NCBI RefSeq assembly: GCF_039523795.1
Contig: NZ_BAAAFZ010000117.1
Span: 1 to 12,736 of the forward strand
Reading direction: 5' to 3'
DNA from: Craurococcus roseus
GTDB lineage: Bacteria; Pseudomonadota; Alphaproteobacteria; Acetobacterales; Acetobacteraceae
DNA length: 12,736 nucleotides
Every line of letters begins with the position of its first letter. Positions within the stretch are counted from its first letter, which is position 1. Below, piece by piece: positions 6,830-12,736 of the stretch. The notes under the pieces were generated by a model. It ran no database searches, was not told the origin of the DNA, and was given only the letters and a program-made list of their open reading frames with translations. Made by a program: the position numbers and the translations under genes.

Positions 6830-7759
6830 TTAGCCGAACCCGGCGCCACCGGCGAGCACCCGGAAGCCGACGCCCCGCGGCGCCGCCCCGCCCGCCTCCG
6901 CCCGTTCGGCCAGCCACGCCAGCAGCGTCCCCGCGTCCGCGTCCCCGCCCAGCAGGTCCCGGCGCAGCCGGACCGCGGCGAAGTCGCCGGGCGTCAATCC
7001 CTCGGGCAGCGGCCCCGGCGGCTCCGCCCCGAGCATCCGCCGGAACGCCAGCGCCGCCTTCTCCGGGTCGAGCGCGCCGAGCCGCACGGCGAGCGTGAAG
7101 CGGCGGAGCGCCGCCCGGTCGAGCCGCGGCGGCAGGTCGGCGACGCACACCAGCGGCAGCGGATGGCCGTCCGTCTCGGCCAGCAGCGCGTCGAGCGCCG
7201 CGTCGTCCGTCCCCGGCGCGCCGCGCTCGCCCGCCACGCCGTCGATGCCGTCGAGCAGCAGCGCGGCCTGCTTGGCCCGCGCCTCCGCGAAGGCCAAAGC
7301 CACCGCCTGCGACGCTCCTCCGGAAGGCGCCGCGGTGAGGTCGGCACCGAGGCGGCGCACGACCGGCAGGCCCGTGGCCTCCGCGAGGCGGGCAGCGACG
7401 GTCGAACGCCCGGAGCCCACGGGACCGGCGACCAGCAGCGCCCAGTTCTTCGGCGCGTCCGCGGCGGCGAGCCGCGCCACGAGCGTCGGGGTGTCGGCGT
7501 CGCAGGTCAGGAGGTCGGGGTCAAGCACGACTACCGGGCGGTCGGCGTACGGCGAGGCGTCGTGCAACCGCACCACCTCGTAGCGGATGGTGGTGCCCGC
7601 TGTCGCTTCGGCGATGATGCGGCCGTGCAGGAACACCACGGGCTCGGCGCTCATGGCGTTGACGACCGACATCGCCGCCGCGAACACCCAGTAGCCGACA
7701 TTCACCGCGGCGGAGGCGATGACGCCGAGGATCAGCAGAGCGACGACGGTGTAGCCCAT
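6830..7759 (-). CDS. Membrane-anchored AAA+ family protein with altered catalytic residues
   Basis: Residues 3-33 form one N-terminal membrane helix (VVALLILGVIASAAVNVGYW and following), so the AAA+ domain probably faces the cytosol. The Walker A region is AGPVGSGRST (111-120), where the invariant lysine is Arg118. The Walker B strand ALLLDGIDGV (166-175) has D170 but Gly171 in place of the catalytic glutamate. Sensor 1 reads VADLPPRLD (206-214), with Asp where asparagine is usual, followed by the arginine-finger region RAALRRF (R219, R220). The lid holds DPEKAALAFRRML and LTPGDFAAVR. The overall order is clearly AAA+. Weakened or lost ATP hydrolysis is inference. It starts 65 bases after the 356-aa gene on the same strand, suggesting an operon and a joint task. 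A specific function is not known to me. Confidence 0.85.
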   Translation of the reverse strand: MGYTVVALLILGVIASAAVNVGYWVFAAAMSVVNAMSAEPVVFLHGRIIAEATAGTTIRYEVVRLHDASPYADRPVVVLDPDLLTCDADTPTLVARLAAADAPKNWALLVAGPVGSGRSTVAARLAEATGLPVVRRLGADLTAAPSGGASQAVALAFAEARAKQAALLLDGIDGVAGERGAPGTDDAALDALLAETDGHPLPLVCVADLPPRLDRAALRRFTLAVRLGALDPEKAALAFRRMLGAEPPGPLPEGLTPGDFAAVRLRRDLLGGDADAGTLLAWLAERAEAGGAAPRGVGFRVLAGGAGFG

Positions 7760-7824
7760 GGCGCGGCCGCCCTACCGACCGGGCGCCGTCGCGCGCGTCC
7801 GGGCTCGGCGCGGCCAGAACCCGT

Positions 7825-8895
7825 TCACGCCGCCTCCCGCCGCCCGTCGAGGTCGTCGTCCTCCAACGGATCGCCGAGACCGGCTTCGATCAACCGCTCG
7901 CGCTCCCGCAGAACCTCGTGGTCGAACCGCGAGAGGGCTTCCGCCGGTTCGACCGCGACCATCCGCAGGCCCGCCGCGGCGAGGTCCCGCAGGAGCGCGG
8001 ACCGCGCGCCGTCCGGCGGCGCCGCGTTGCCCGGACCGGCCATCTGCTCCAGCGTCCACACCCCCGCCGCGACGCGCCGGAGGGCGACGAGCAGCGCCGG
8101 GTCGCCGGAGGTCAGGTAGGCGCCGGTCCCGTCGAGCAGGCGGAGGAGGTGCTGGCTCGCCTGCCACTGCGGCGGGGCGACGCAGTTCTTGAACGCCTCG
8201 CCGATGCGCTGGAGTTCCGCGCCCGTCCCCACGAGCCGGTAGGGCGGCGGGGCGGCGAACCCCGGGTCGGGCGCGGGGACACGGCCGAGGGCGCGCCGGA
8301 GGCGCCGGGCCACCGCCGCCGGACCGGCCTTCGGCGGCAGGCGGAAGTCCGCCTCGTCCAGCGCGCCGCGCGCCCGCAGGAACGCGACCAGGGCGTCGAC
8401 CGCTTCCGCGTGGTGCAGCGCCTCCGGCAGGGCGCCGCGGAGCGACCCCACCACGGGGTCCATCCGGGCGAGCGCCCGGTAGTAGTCCAACCGTTGGTCG
8501 TCCAGCCGCGCGCCGCCGTCGAGCAGCGCCCCGCCGAACGGCCCGCGGGCGACCTCGCCGAGCTTGGCGTAGAAGGCCCGCTCGCGCACCGCGTCGCCGG
8601 TCCGGTCGAGCGCCCGGTAGAGGCGCGGCGGGCAGCCCGGCAGCGCGGCGCGGAGGAGTTCGCGCGGATCGCGGTCGTCGACGAGGGCCGCCACCTGCTC
8701 GTCGGGACCCGCCGCGCCGGGCGCGAGGTGCAGGTAGGCGCCGATCGCGTGAACGGCCTCGCGCGGGGCGAAGACGAGCCGGGCGGTGAGCGCCGGGCGG
8801 GCGCGGATCAGGTCGGCGACGCGCGGCGCGAGCACGCCGAACACCCGTAGGAGCGGCGCCCGCTCGCGGGCCGGTTCGTTTCGGTCGGACTCCAT
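7825..8895 (-). CDS. Hypothetical protein upstream of the AAA+ gene (356 aa)
   Basis: The ATG at 8895 starts MESDRNEPARERAPLLRVFG. The protein is mainly helical, with Arg/Ala/Leu-rich stretches to about residue 205 and no membrane segment. Residues 222-300 are the most distinctive part: GTGAELQRIGEAFKNCV (223-239), YLTSGDPALLVALRR (260-274) and GVWTLEQMAGPGN (278-290). The G-x-ELQRIG-x-x-F-x-NCV piece faintly recalls PcfJ-like domains (an L...G..mhhCV pattern), but this is a weak resemblance, not an assignment. The C-terminus is acidic (DPLEDDDLDG). No Shine-Dalgarno is visible; a TAGTTTAT patch 10 nt upstream could be a -10 box giving a nearly leaderless transcript. It is probably transcribed with the AAA+ gene. 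Confidence 0.75.
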   Translation of the reverse strand: MESDRNEPARERAPLLRVFGVLAPRVADLIRARPALTARLVFAPREAVHAIGAYLHLAPGAAGPDEQVAALVDDRDPRELLRAALPGCPPRLYRALDRTGDAVRERAFYAKLGEVARGPFGGALLDGGARLDDQRLDYYRALARMDPVVGSLRGALPEALHHAEAVDALVAFLRARGALDEADFRLPPKAGPAAVARRLRRALGRVPAPDPGFAAPPPYRLVGTGAELQRIGEAFKNCVAPPQWQASQHLLRLLDGTGAYLTSGDPALLVALRRVAAGVWTLEQMAGPGNAAPPDGARSALLRDLAAAGLRMVAVEPAEALSRFDHEVLRERERLIEAGLGDPLEDDDLDGRREAA

Positions 8896-8904
8896 TCGCC
8901 AGCG

Positions 8905-8912
8905 ATAAACTA
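8905..8912 (-). promoter_or_regulatory. Possible -10 element of the 356-aa gene
   Basis: On the minus strand the bases read TAGTTTAT, the most AT-rich patch in this divergent gap (8896-9076). It ends 9 nt before the next-to-start base of the ATG at 8895 (bases 8904-8896 lie between). The bases at the -35 distance (CCCTCG) do not match a sigma-70 consensus. If real, the leader would be only a few bases. Confidence 0.25.
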
Positions 8913-9063
8913 AACCCCGGATCGTGTCGCGAGGGGGAGCGGACACGGTTGCACGAGGGCGGCGCGCTCGCCCGCGCACCCGCCCCGCCGCGCCCCGCGG
9001 CGGCGTTGCCGGTGCGCTCGTTGCCCGCCACCATCATCGGCGGCCGACAAGAACACACGCCCC

Positions 9064-9069
9064 GGAGGG
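9064..9069 (+). promoter_or_regulatory. Ribosome binding site deciding a TTG start
   Basis: GGAGGG sits seven bases before TTG 9077-9079. No ATG or GTG lies nearby in this frame, and the TTG start places a signal peptide exactly at the N-terminus, so this site fixes the beginning of the hydrolase. Confidence 0.7.
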
Positions 9070-9076
9070 ACGCCGT

Positions 9077-10090
9077 TTGCTGAAAACCGCCGCACAGCTG
9101 CTCGCCGCCCTCGTCGGCTTGTCGGTCCTGCTGCCCGCACGGGCGCCGGGCGCGCAGACGCCGACGGGCCAGACGCCCGGCCGCATCGAGGTGATCCCGA
9201 TCCGCAGCGCCACGCTCACCGGCGAGGAGTTCCTGCGCGGCGGCGCCTCCGGGCGCGAAGCCCTCCTGGCGGGCGAACTGCGCCTCCCGGCGACCGCGAC
9301 CGGCGCCGGTGCCGCGGCGAAGGTCCCGGCGGTCGTGCTGGTGCACGGTTCGGGCGGCATCAGCGGTTCCATCGACCTCTGGGCGCGCGACCTGAACGCC
9401 GCCGGGCTGGCCGTCTTCGTGCTCGACAGCTTCTCCGGCCGGGGCATCACGAGCACGGTGGCCGACCAGAACCAACTGCACTCGCTGGCCATGATGGTGG
9501 ACGCCTACCGGGCGCTCGACGCACTGTCCCGTCACCCGCGAATCCGCGCCGACCGCATCGCCGTCCTGGGCTTTTCAAAGGGCGCGGTCGCCTCCGTCTA
9601 CTCGGCCGTGGAGCGCTTCCGGCAGGCCCACGCCGCCGACGGCGGCCAGCGCTTCGCCGCCCACGTCGGCCTCTACACGCTGTGCAACGTCTCCTACAGG
9701 GACGACGCCAGGGTGTCGGCCGCGCCCATCCGGCTGTTCCACGGTGCGGCGGACGACTACGTGGCGGTCGACCCCTGCCGCGGATACGTGGCGAGGCTGA
9801 AGGAAGCCGGTGCCGACGCGGCGCTGACCGAGTACGCGGGCGCGCACCACGGCTTCGACAGCCCGCTGATCGCGCCGCTGGTGCCGGTGCCCAACGCCCA
9901 GACCACGCGCAACTGCCGCCTCGCCGAGGACGCGGCGGGGGCGGTGAGGAACGCCAGCACCGGCGAGGTCTACGCGCTGGAGCGCGACCCCTGCGTGGAG
10001 AAGGGAGCCCACGTCGGCCACCACGCCGAAGCGGCCGCGGCGGTCAGGGGCGCGGCGAGGGAGTTCCTGGCGGCGACGCTGCTGCGTTAG
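9077..10090 (+). CDS. Secreted dienelactone-hydrolase-like alpha/beta hydrolase
   Basis: The TTG start with GGAGGG seven bases upstream gives MLKTAAQLLAALVGLSVLLP, a signal peptide with a basic n-region and hydrophobic core; cleavage is likely after PGA (residue 26), so the 337-aa precursor is exported to the periplasm or outside. The hydrolase domain shows VLVHGSGG at 88-94 (oxyanion loop), GFSKG at 165-169 with nucleophile Ser167, HGAADDYV at 222-229 with Asp226, and GAHHGFD at 255-261 with His258, as in the dienelactone hydrolase family. The nucleophile is Ser rather than the Cys of classical dienelactone hydrolase. Four cysteines (203, 234, 280, 306) may form disulfides outside the cytosol. 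The substrate is unknown; an ester or lactone is likely. The GNAT gene follows after 71 bases on the same strand. Confidence 0.88.
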   Translation: MLKTAAQLLAALVGLSVLLPARAPGAQTPTGQTPGRIEVIPIRSATLTGEEFLRGGASGREALLAGELRLPATATGAGAAAKVPAVVLVHGSGGISGSIDLWARDLNAAGLAVFVLDSFSGRGITSTVADQNQLHSLAMMVDAYRALDALSRHPRIRADRIAVLGFSKGAVASVYSAVERFRQAHAADGGQRFAAHVGLYTLCNVSYRDDARVSAAPIRLFHGAADDYVAVDPCRGYVARLKEAGADAALTEYAGAHHGFDSPLIAPLVPVPNAQTTRNCRLAEDAAGAVRNASTGEVYALERDPCVEKGAHVGHHAEAAAAVRGAAREFLAATLLR

Positions 10091-10161
10091 CGGCCGCGTC
10101 GCGGCGGTCCGCCCCGAGCGCGAGGAGGCCGTCCGGGGTGGCGCGAGCGGGAGGCGCGGGC

Positions 10162-10626
10162 ATGATCTCAGTGCGGCGGTTCAGCGAAGGAGACGCCCGC
10201 GCCCTCGCCGCCATGATGGTGGAGATGGCCGGGTCCTACGGCGCCGTCGTGGCCGGAGGCCGGGACATCGAGCGTGAGTTGGTTGGCCACGCGGGTCGCG
10301 TCGACATCCTGCTCGCCTTCGAAGGCGGGATGCTCGCGGGCTTCGCCACCTCCGCCACGCTGTTCCCGGTCGGCGGGGTGGAGGCGTTCACCTACGTCCA
10401 GCAGGTCTACGTCGGCCGCGCCGCCCGGCGGCTGGGCGTAGCGCGGCGCCTCATGGCGGCCGTGGCGCGGGCGGCCCAGGACCGCGGCTGCCGCCGCTTG
10501 GAATGGGCGACCAGCGTGGACAACACCACCGCCCGCGCGCTCTACGACGGCCTGGGGGCGGCCGGGACCGAGAAGGTGCAATACGTGCTCGAAGGCGACG
10601 CACTCGACCGGCTCGCCCGCTCCTGA
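10162..10626 (+). CDS. GNAT family N-acetyltransferase
   Basis: The ATG follows GGGAGG (10149-10154) at a spacing of seven. The 154-aa protein begins ISVRRFSEGDARALAAMM, the usual first strand and helix. Motif A is YVQQVYVGRAARRLGVARRL, with the acetyl-CoA pyrophosphate loop R89-x-x-G92-x-A94. Motif B carries N121-TTARALYDGLGA, with Tyr128 in the general acid region. It transfers an acetyl group from acetyl-CoA to an amine; the acceptor (small molecule, peptide or protein) is unknown. It acts in the cytosol, unlike the secreted hydrolase upstream, so a joint pathway is not implied. Its stop is only seven bases from the stop of the convergent GST gene. Confidence 0.9.
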   Translation: MISVRRFSEGDARALAAMMVEMAGSYGAVVAGGRDIERELVGHAGRVDILLAFEGGMLAGFATSATLFPVGGVEAFTYVQQVYVGRAARRLGVARRLMAAVARAAQDRGCRRLEWATSVDNTTARALYDGLGAAGTEKVQYVLEGDALDRLARS

Positions 10627-10633
10627 CGCGCGC

Positions 10634-11245
10634 TCAGGCCGGAAGTTCGTAGCCGATCGCCGCCTCGGCCTCGATCGTCTCCTTCACCGCGGGGCGGGCC
10701 AGCATGCGGTCGTGGTGGGCCGACAGGCCCGGGAAGTCGCCGGGCTCCGGGCTGGCCGAGCCGCGGAAGCGCCAGAACAGCCGGAACAGGTGGATGTCGG
10801 CGACCGAGAGCCGCCCGCCCACCGCCCACTCCCGGCCGCCCAGCCGCCGCTCGGCGATCGCCCACACCGCGCGGGCGTGCCCGATGCCCTGCCGCCGCGC
10901 CGGGTGGACGGAGGCGGCGAGGAAGGACATCCAGGAGACCACCTCCGCCTCCGCCGCGATGTCGTTGCCCGGCAGCAGACCCGCCTCCGGAAAGCGGCGC
11001 GCGAGGTAGAACAGGATGGCGGCGACCTCGGTCAGCGGGCGGCCGTCCACCAGCAGCGTCGGCACCTTGCCCTCCGGGTTGATCGCCAGGAAAGCGGGGT
11101 CGCGGTTCTCGCGGCGCGCGAAGGACAGCGGGCGCGCCTCGAACGGCGCGCCGACCTCGCGCAGGGCAATGTGCGGCGCCATCGAGCTTGAGCCGGGGGC
11201 GAGGTAGAGCGTCAGCACCGGCGCGCCGCGGTCACCGTCCTGCAT
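10634..11245 (-). CDS. Glutathione S-transferase family protein
   Basis: The ATG at 11245 follows GGAAGGGG, which is preferred over longer in-frame starts. The 203-aa length is typical. The N-terminal thioredoxin-like domain shows LTLYLAPGSSSMAPHIALRE (11-30; Ser19-21 as catalytic candidates), the cis-proline loop GKVPTL (59-64) and LTEVAAILFYLARRF (71-85), where the residue after Glu73 is Val instead of the usual Ser that contacts glutathione. The helical C-terminal domain contains WAVGGRLSVADIHLFRLFWR, with the conserved S-x-x-D N-capping box (S147, D150). It is cytosolic, with likely roles in glutathione conjugation or peroxide reduction. The Val at the glutathione-contact site may lower affinity. 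It is divergent from the secreted 168-aa gene across 124 bases without clear promoter elements. Confidence 0.92.
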   Translation of the reverse strand: MQDGDRGAPVLTLYLAPGSSSMAPHIALREVGAPFEARPLSFARRENRDPAFLAINPEGKVPTLLVDGRPLTEVAAILFYLARRFPEAGLLPGNDIAAEAEVVSWMSFLAASVHPARRQGIGHARAVWAIAERRLGGREWAVGGRLSVADIHLFRLFWRFRGSASPEPGDFPGLSAHHDRMLARPAVKETIEAEAAIGYELPA

Positions 11246-11369
11246 CGCCCCTTCCTCCGAGCCCGGCCTTCCCGGCATCCTAAACGGCGGCAACACCCTC
11301 CCGAAGAGGTGCGGGCGACCCCGCGGCCCGGGGCGGTAAGCTCCCGCCACCCGGGCAGGCGCATCCCCC

Positions 11370-11876
11370 ATGCGGCGTCTGGCAACCCTGCTGTGCTGCT
11401 TGGCTGCGGCCGCCTCCGCCGAGGCGCGCGAGATCGGCGCCCGCGTGGTCTACAGGACGCCCGCCGGGCCGCCTGCAACGTTCCCTTGGAGCCAGCACCC
11501 GGTGCTGTTCGCGCCGACGCCCCTGCTGGCGGTGAGCGACCGCGACACCACCGAGGGCGGCACCACGGCGGGGTTCTTCGCCAGCCTGACCGATCTCGGC
11601 TTCCATTGCCTCGCCTCCGGTCCGCCGCGGAAGCGCATCCGGCGCGCCGAGGTCGTCTGTTCGCGGGCCGACGGCGTGGAGTGGGCGAGCTACGCGGGCG
11701 GCTGGCCCAAGGACGGCGGCGTGTTCATCGTCGACCGCATCCGGGTCGGCGGCGGGGGCTCGGCTGAACTGCTGGGCGGCGCCCAGGTCGCCGTTCATCT
11801 GCGCGGGATGATGGGCGGCGGCGGCGCGGAGCCGCCTGGGCGGATCATGACCATGCGGGACGCTCCGGTCCGTTGA
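11370..11876 (+). CDS. Secreted hypothetical protein with two cysteines (168 aa)
   Basis: The protein starts MRRLATLLCCLAAAASAEA, a clear signal peptide: two arginines, a hydrophobic core, and cleavage after ASA (17) or AEA (19). The mature part of about 150 residues contains C80 and C97, likely a disulfide in the periplasm, with TTEGGTTAGFFASL before the first and SYAGGWPKDGGVFIVDRIRV after the second. The C-terminal 30 residues are Gly-rich. I do not recognise the family. The start has only a weak purine stretch upstream. The stop codon TGA (11874-11876) falls in the loop of a strong hairpin, which may influence termination or mRNA stability. Confidence 0.75.
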   Translation: MRRLATLLCCLAAAASAEAREIGARVVYRTPAGPPATFPWSQHPVLFAPTPLLAVSDRDTTEGGTTAGFFASLTDLGFHCLASGPPRKRIRRAEVVCSRADGVEWASYAGGWPKDGGVFIVDRIRVGGGGSAELLGGAQVAVHLRGMMGGGGAEPPGRIMTMRDAPVR

Positions 11877-11895
11877 TCGGTCCGGACCGGAGCGT
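11860..11895 (+). terminator. 13-bp perfect hairpin around a stop codon
   Basis: ACGCTCCGGTCCG (11860-11872) and CGGACCGGAGCGT (11883-11895) are exact reverse complements, separated by the 10-base loop TTGATCGGTC that contains the stop codon of the upstream gene. The stem is 13 bp and GC-rich. No T run follows, so it is a factor-independent terminator only in a loose sense; it may block 3' exonucleases or end transcription before the 59-aa gene. Confidence 0.5.
11879..11888. repeat. GTCCGGAC-core palindrome, site 4
   Basis: GGTCCGGACC, a perfect 10-bp palindrome overlapping the right arm of the hairpin around the upstream stop. The core (11880-11887) ends 79 nt before the GTG start at 11967. 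Confidence 0.35.
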
Positions 11896-11953
11896 GGGCG
11901 CGGGTGGGCACCGCCGCCGCGGCCGAACGTTGGATGGAGGTCGACCGGAACAC

Positions 11954-11958
11954 GGAGG
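11954..11958 (+). promoter_or_regulatory. Ribosome binding site deciding a GTG start
   Basis: GGAGG lies eight bases before GTG 11967-11969. An ATG at 11962 is in another frame and too close; an in-frame ATG at 11934 lacks a ribosome site. This favours the shorter 59-aa product. Confidence 0.6.
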
Positions 11959-11966
11959 ACCATGCC

Positions 11967-12146
11967 GTGACCAGGGACGTGATCGAGGCGCTGGTGGCGC
12001 GGGAGCGGCCGGGCTGGCGCGTGGTGGACATCGTGGAAGTCAATGACGAGAGCGGCCCGTCCTTCGAGGTCGCGGTCGAGGGCGGCGACGACCGCCTGAC
12101 CCTCCTCGTCAGCGCGGACGAGCGGATCGTCGGCGAGCGGCGCTGA
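11967..12146 (+). CDS. Small hypothetical protein (59 aa)
   Basis: From the GTG the protein reads MTRDVIEALVARERPGWRVV, then DIVEVNDESGPSFEVAVEGG, and ends ERIVGERR. The pattern is a helix followed by three strands, strongly acidic, with regular alternation typical of a folded cytosolic domain. Third codon positions are almost all G or C. I do not recognise the family. It is independent of the secreted gene upstream, from which the stop-codon hairpin separates it. Confidence 0.65.
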   Translation: MTRDVIEALVARERPGWRVVDIVEVNDESGPSFEVAVEGGDDRLTLLVSADERIVGERR

Positions 12147-12147
12147 C

Positions 12148-12437
12148 GGGCGCGACCCGCGGCGACACCCACGAGCACGGCGTGCCGTCCCCCGGCGCGG
12201 GCGGGCGGGCGGGGATGGGACGACCACGACCGGACGTGGCGCCGTCCGCGTACCGGCCGCGGGCGCCCCCCATCCTGCCGAGTCGGGCGCCGCGGAGCGC
12301 ACGGCGCGCTCGCCCGTGCATGGACGGCCCGGCTCCCCCTCCCCGCCGGGCGGATCGGGATCGAGGGCGTGGCGCGCGCCCGCCAATCCTTCCGCGAGGG
12401 GGTGCGGCGGCTCCCGGACGACGAGCACCCGGCTTGA
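12148..12437 (+). pseudogene. Possible remnant or unrecognised small gene
   Basis: One frame without an ATG stays open from the stop at 12146 to TGA 12435-12437. Its last part, ARLPLPAGRIGIEGVARARQ then SFREGVRRLPDDEHPA, has balanced composition and strong G/C third positions, like the C-terminus of a real protein. Upstream of about 12300 the same frame turns Arg/Pro/Gly-rich and is probably not coding, so the beginning is either in another frame (a further frame break) or lost. From 12438 to 12593 I see nothing convincing. Confidence 0.28.
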
Positions 12438-12593
12438 GGGGCGGCCTGGACCTGTGCAAGCTACAACGCCTCGCGTGGTGGCGTCGCCGCCGGTCCATGG
12501 GGGTGCGGCCCCGCTGCGCGACGCCGCGGTGACCGCGGTGGCCGCGGGGCGCGACGGCGGAACGGACCCCTCGCCGATGGAGCAGCAGCGCAC

Positions 12594-12736
12594 ATGACGA
12601 CGGCTCGTGAACCGGCGTGGCTCGTGGCCATGCCGCCCGGGGCCACGCGGCCCGTCCACCTCCGCTCCGCCGCCGTGCCCGGCAGCGGCGGCGACGCGGC
12701 TTCCGCCGGTCGGGTCGCGCGGGCGGCCCCGCCGCC
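12594..12736 (+). CDS. Start of a gene running off the right edge (partial)
   Basis: ATG 12594 opens a frame MTTAREPAWLVAMPPGATRP that remains open to the last base, with G/C-biased third positions. A GGAG lies 12 bases upstream. The visible 47 codons are Ala/Arg/Pro-rich and give no family. It may be chance in such GC-rich DNA. Confidence 0.35.
   Translation, partial: MTTAREPAWLVAMPPGATRPVHLRSAAVPGSGGDAASAGRVARAAPP

Noticed and set aside
6164..8119. 651-aa plus-strand open frame opposite the cupin, AAA+ and 356-aa genes
   Set aside because: Composition is Arg/Pro/Gly/Ala-biased with no motif, while the minus strand carries clear cupin and AAA+ motifs.
7772..9535. 587-aa minus-strand open frame spanning the divergent gap
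   Set aside because: It covers both the 356-aa gene in the wrong frame and the antisense of the hydrolase; low-complexity, no ribosome site or domain.
9077..10626. The hydrolase and GNAT as one resistance or biosynthetic operon
   Set aside because: The hydrolase is exported and the acetyltransferase cytosolic, the 71-base gap shows its own ribosome site, and neither has a defined substrate; adjacency alone is not enough.
11280..12659. 459-aa minus-strand open frame at the right end
   Set aside because: It is antisense to the secreted protein and the 59-aa gene, is Pro/Arg-rich, and shows no domain.
1..12736. CRISPR array, tRNA, insertion sequence or prophage
   Set aside because: No regularly spaced repeats, no tRNA cloverleaf with a terminal CCA-type end, no transposase, integrase or terminal inverted repeats with target duplications were seen on either strand.

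Overview
The window is a very GC-rich (over 70% by eye), densely coded piece of bacterial chromosome. A complete ubiA-type 4-hydroxybenzoate polyprenyltransferase (ubiquinone synthesis) points to a proteobacterium. A DUF2934 protein with an SFPASDPPSHTG tail, together with the base composition, fits an alphaproteobacterium of the Azospirillum/Rhodospirillales kind. That placement is inference. I see no insertion sequence, integrase, tRNA, rRNA, phage module or CRISPR array.

Layout. Bases 1-44 hold the last codons of a plus-strand gene; 45-321 show nothing I can name. From 322 to about 1380 lie two reading-frame-disrupted genes facing each other: a tandemly duplicated alpha-beta-barrel (monooxygenase-like) protein on the plus strand and a glyoxalase/VOC protein on the minus strand. 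An 18-bp perfect palindrome separates them. Next come a small minus-strand hypothetical (1524-1796), the DUF2934 protein (2049-2291), a minus-strand APH(6)/hydroxyurea-type antibiotic kinase (2348-3157), an 83-aa hypothetical (3358-3609), a 202-aa protein that looks internally duplicated (3716-4324), ubiA (4479-5393) and a calcineurin-like metallophosphoesterase (5550-6227).

The second half has a minus-strand cluster: an unrecognised 356-aa protein (7825-8895), a membrane-anchored AAA+ protein whose Walker A lysine, Walker B glutamate and sensor-1 asparagine are all replaced (6830-7759), and a one-domain cupin (6280-6693). A divergent plus-strand pair follows: a secreted dienelactone-hydrolase-like enzyme with a TTG start (9077-10090) and a GNAT acetyltransferase (10162-10626). 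A convergent glutathione S-transferase (10634-11245), a secreted two-cysteine protein (11370-11876) and a 59-aa protein with a GTG start (11967-12146) complete the clear genes. Bases 12148-12593 have no clear gene apart from a probable gene remnant, and a truncated reading frame runs off the right edge from 12594.

How it fits together. Most genes look like independent small housekeeping or stress/detoxification functions (VOC, GST, cupin, antibiotic kinase, GNAT, hydrolase), not one pathway. The most system-like unit is the 356-aa protein plus degenerate AAA+ pair. The most interesting non-coding signals are four perfect palindromes with a GTCCGGAC core, each intergenic and 76-96 nt before a plus-strand start codon, and a 13-bp stem with a stop codon in its loop. 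The three frame breaks near the left end all sit at C/G runs and may be sequencing errors, so those genes should not be called dead without checking reads.
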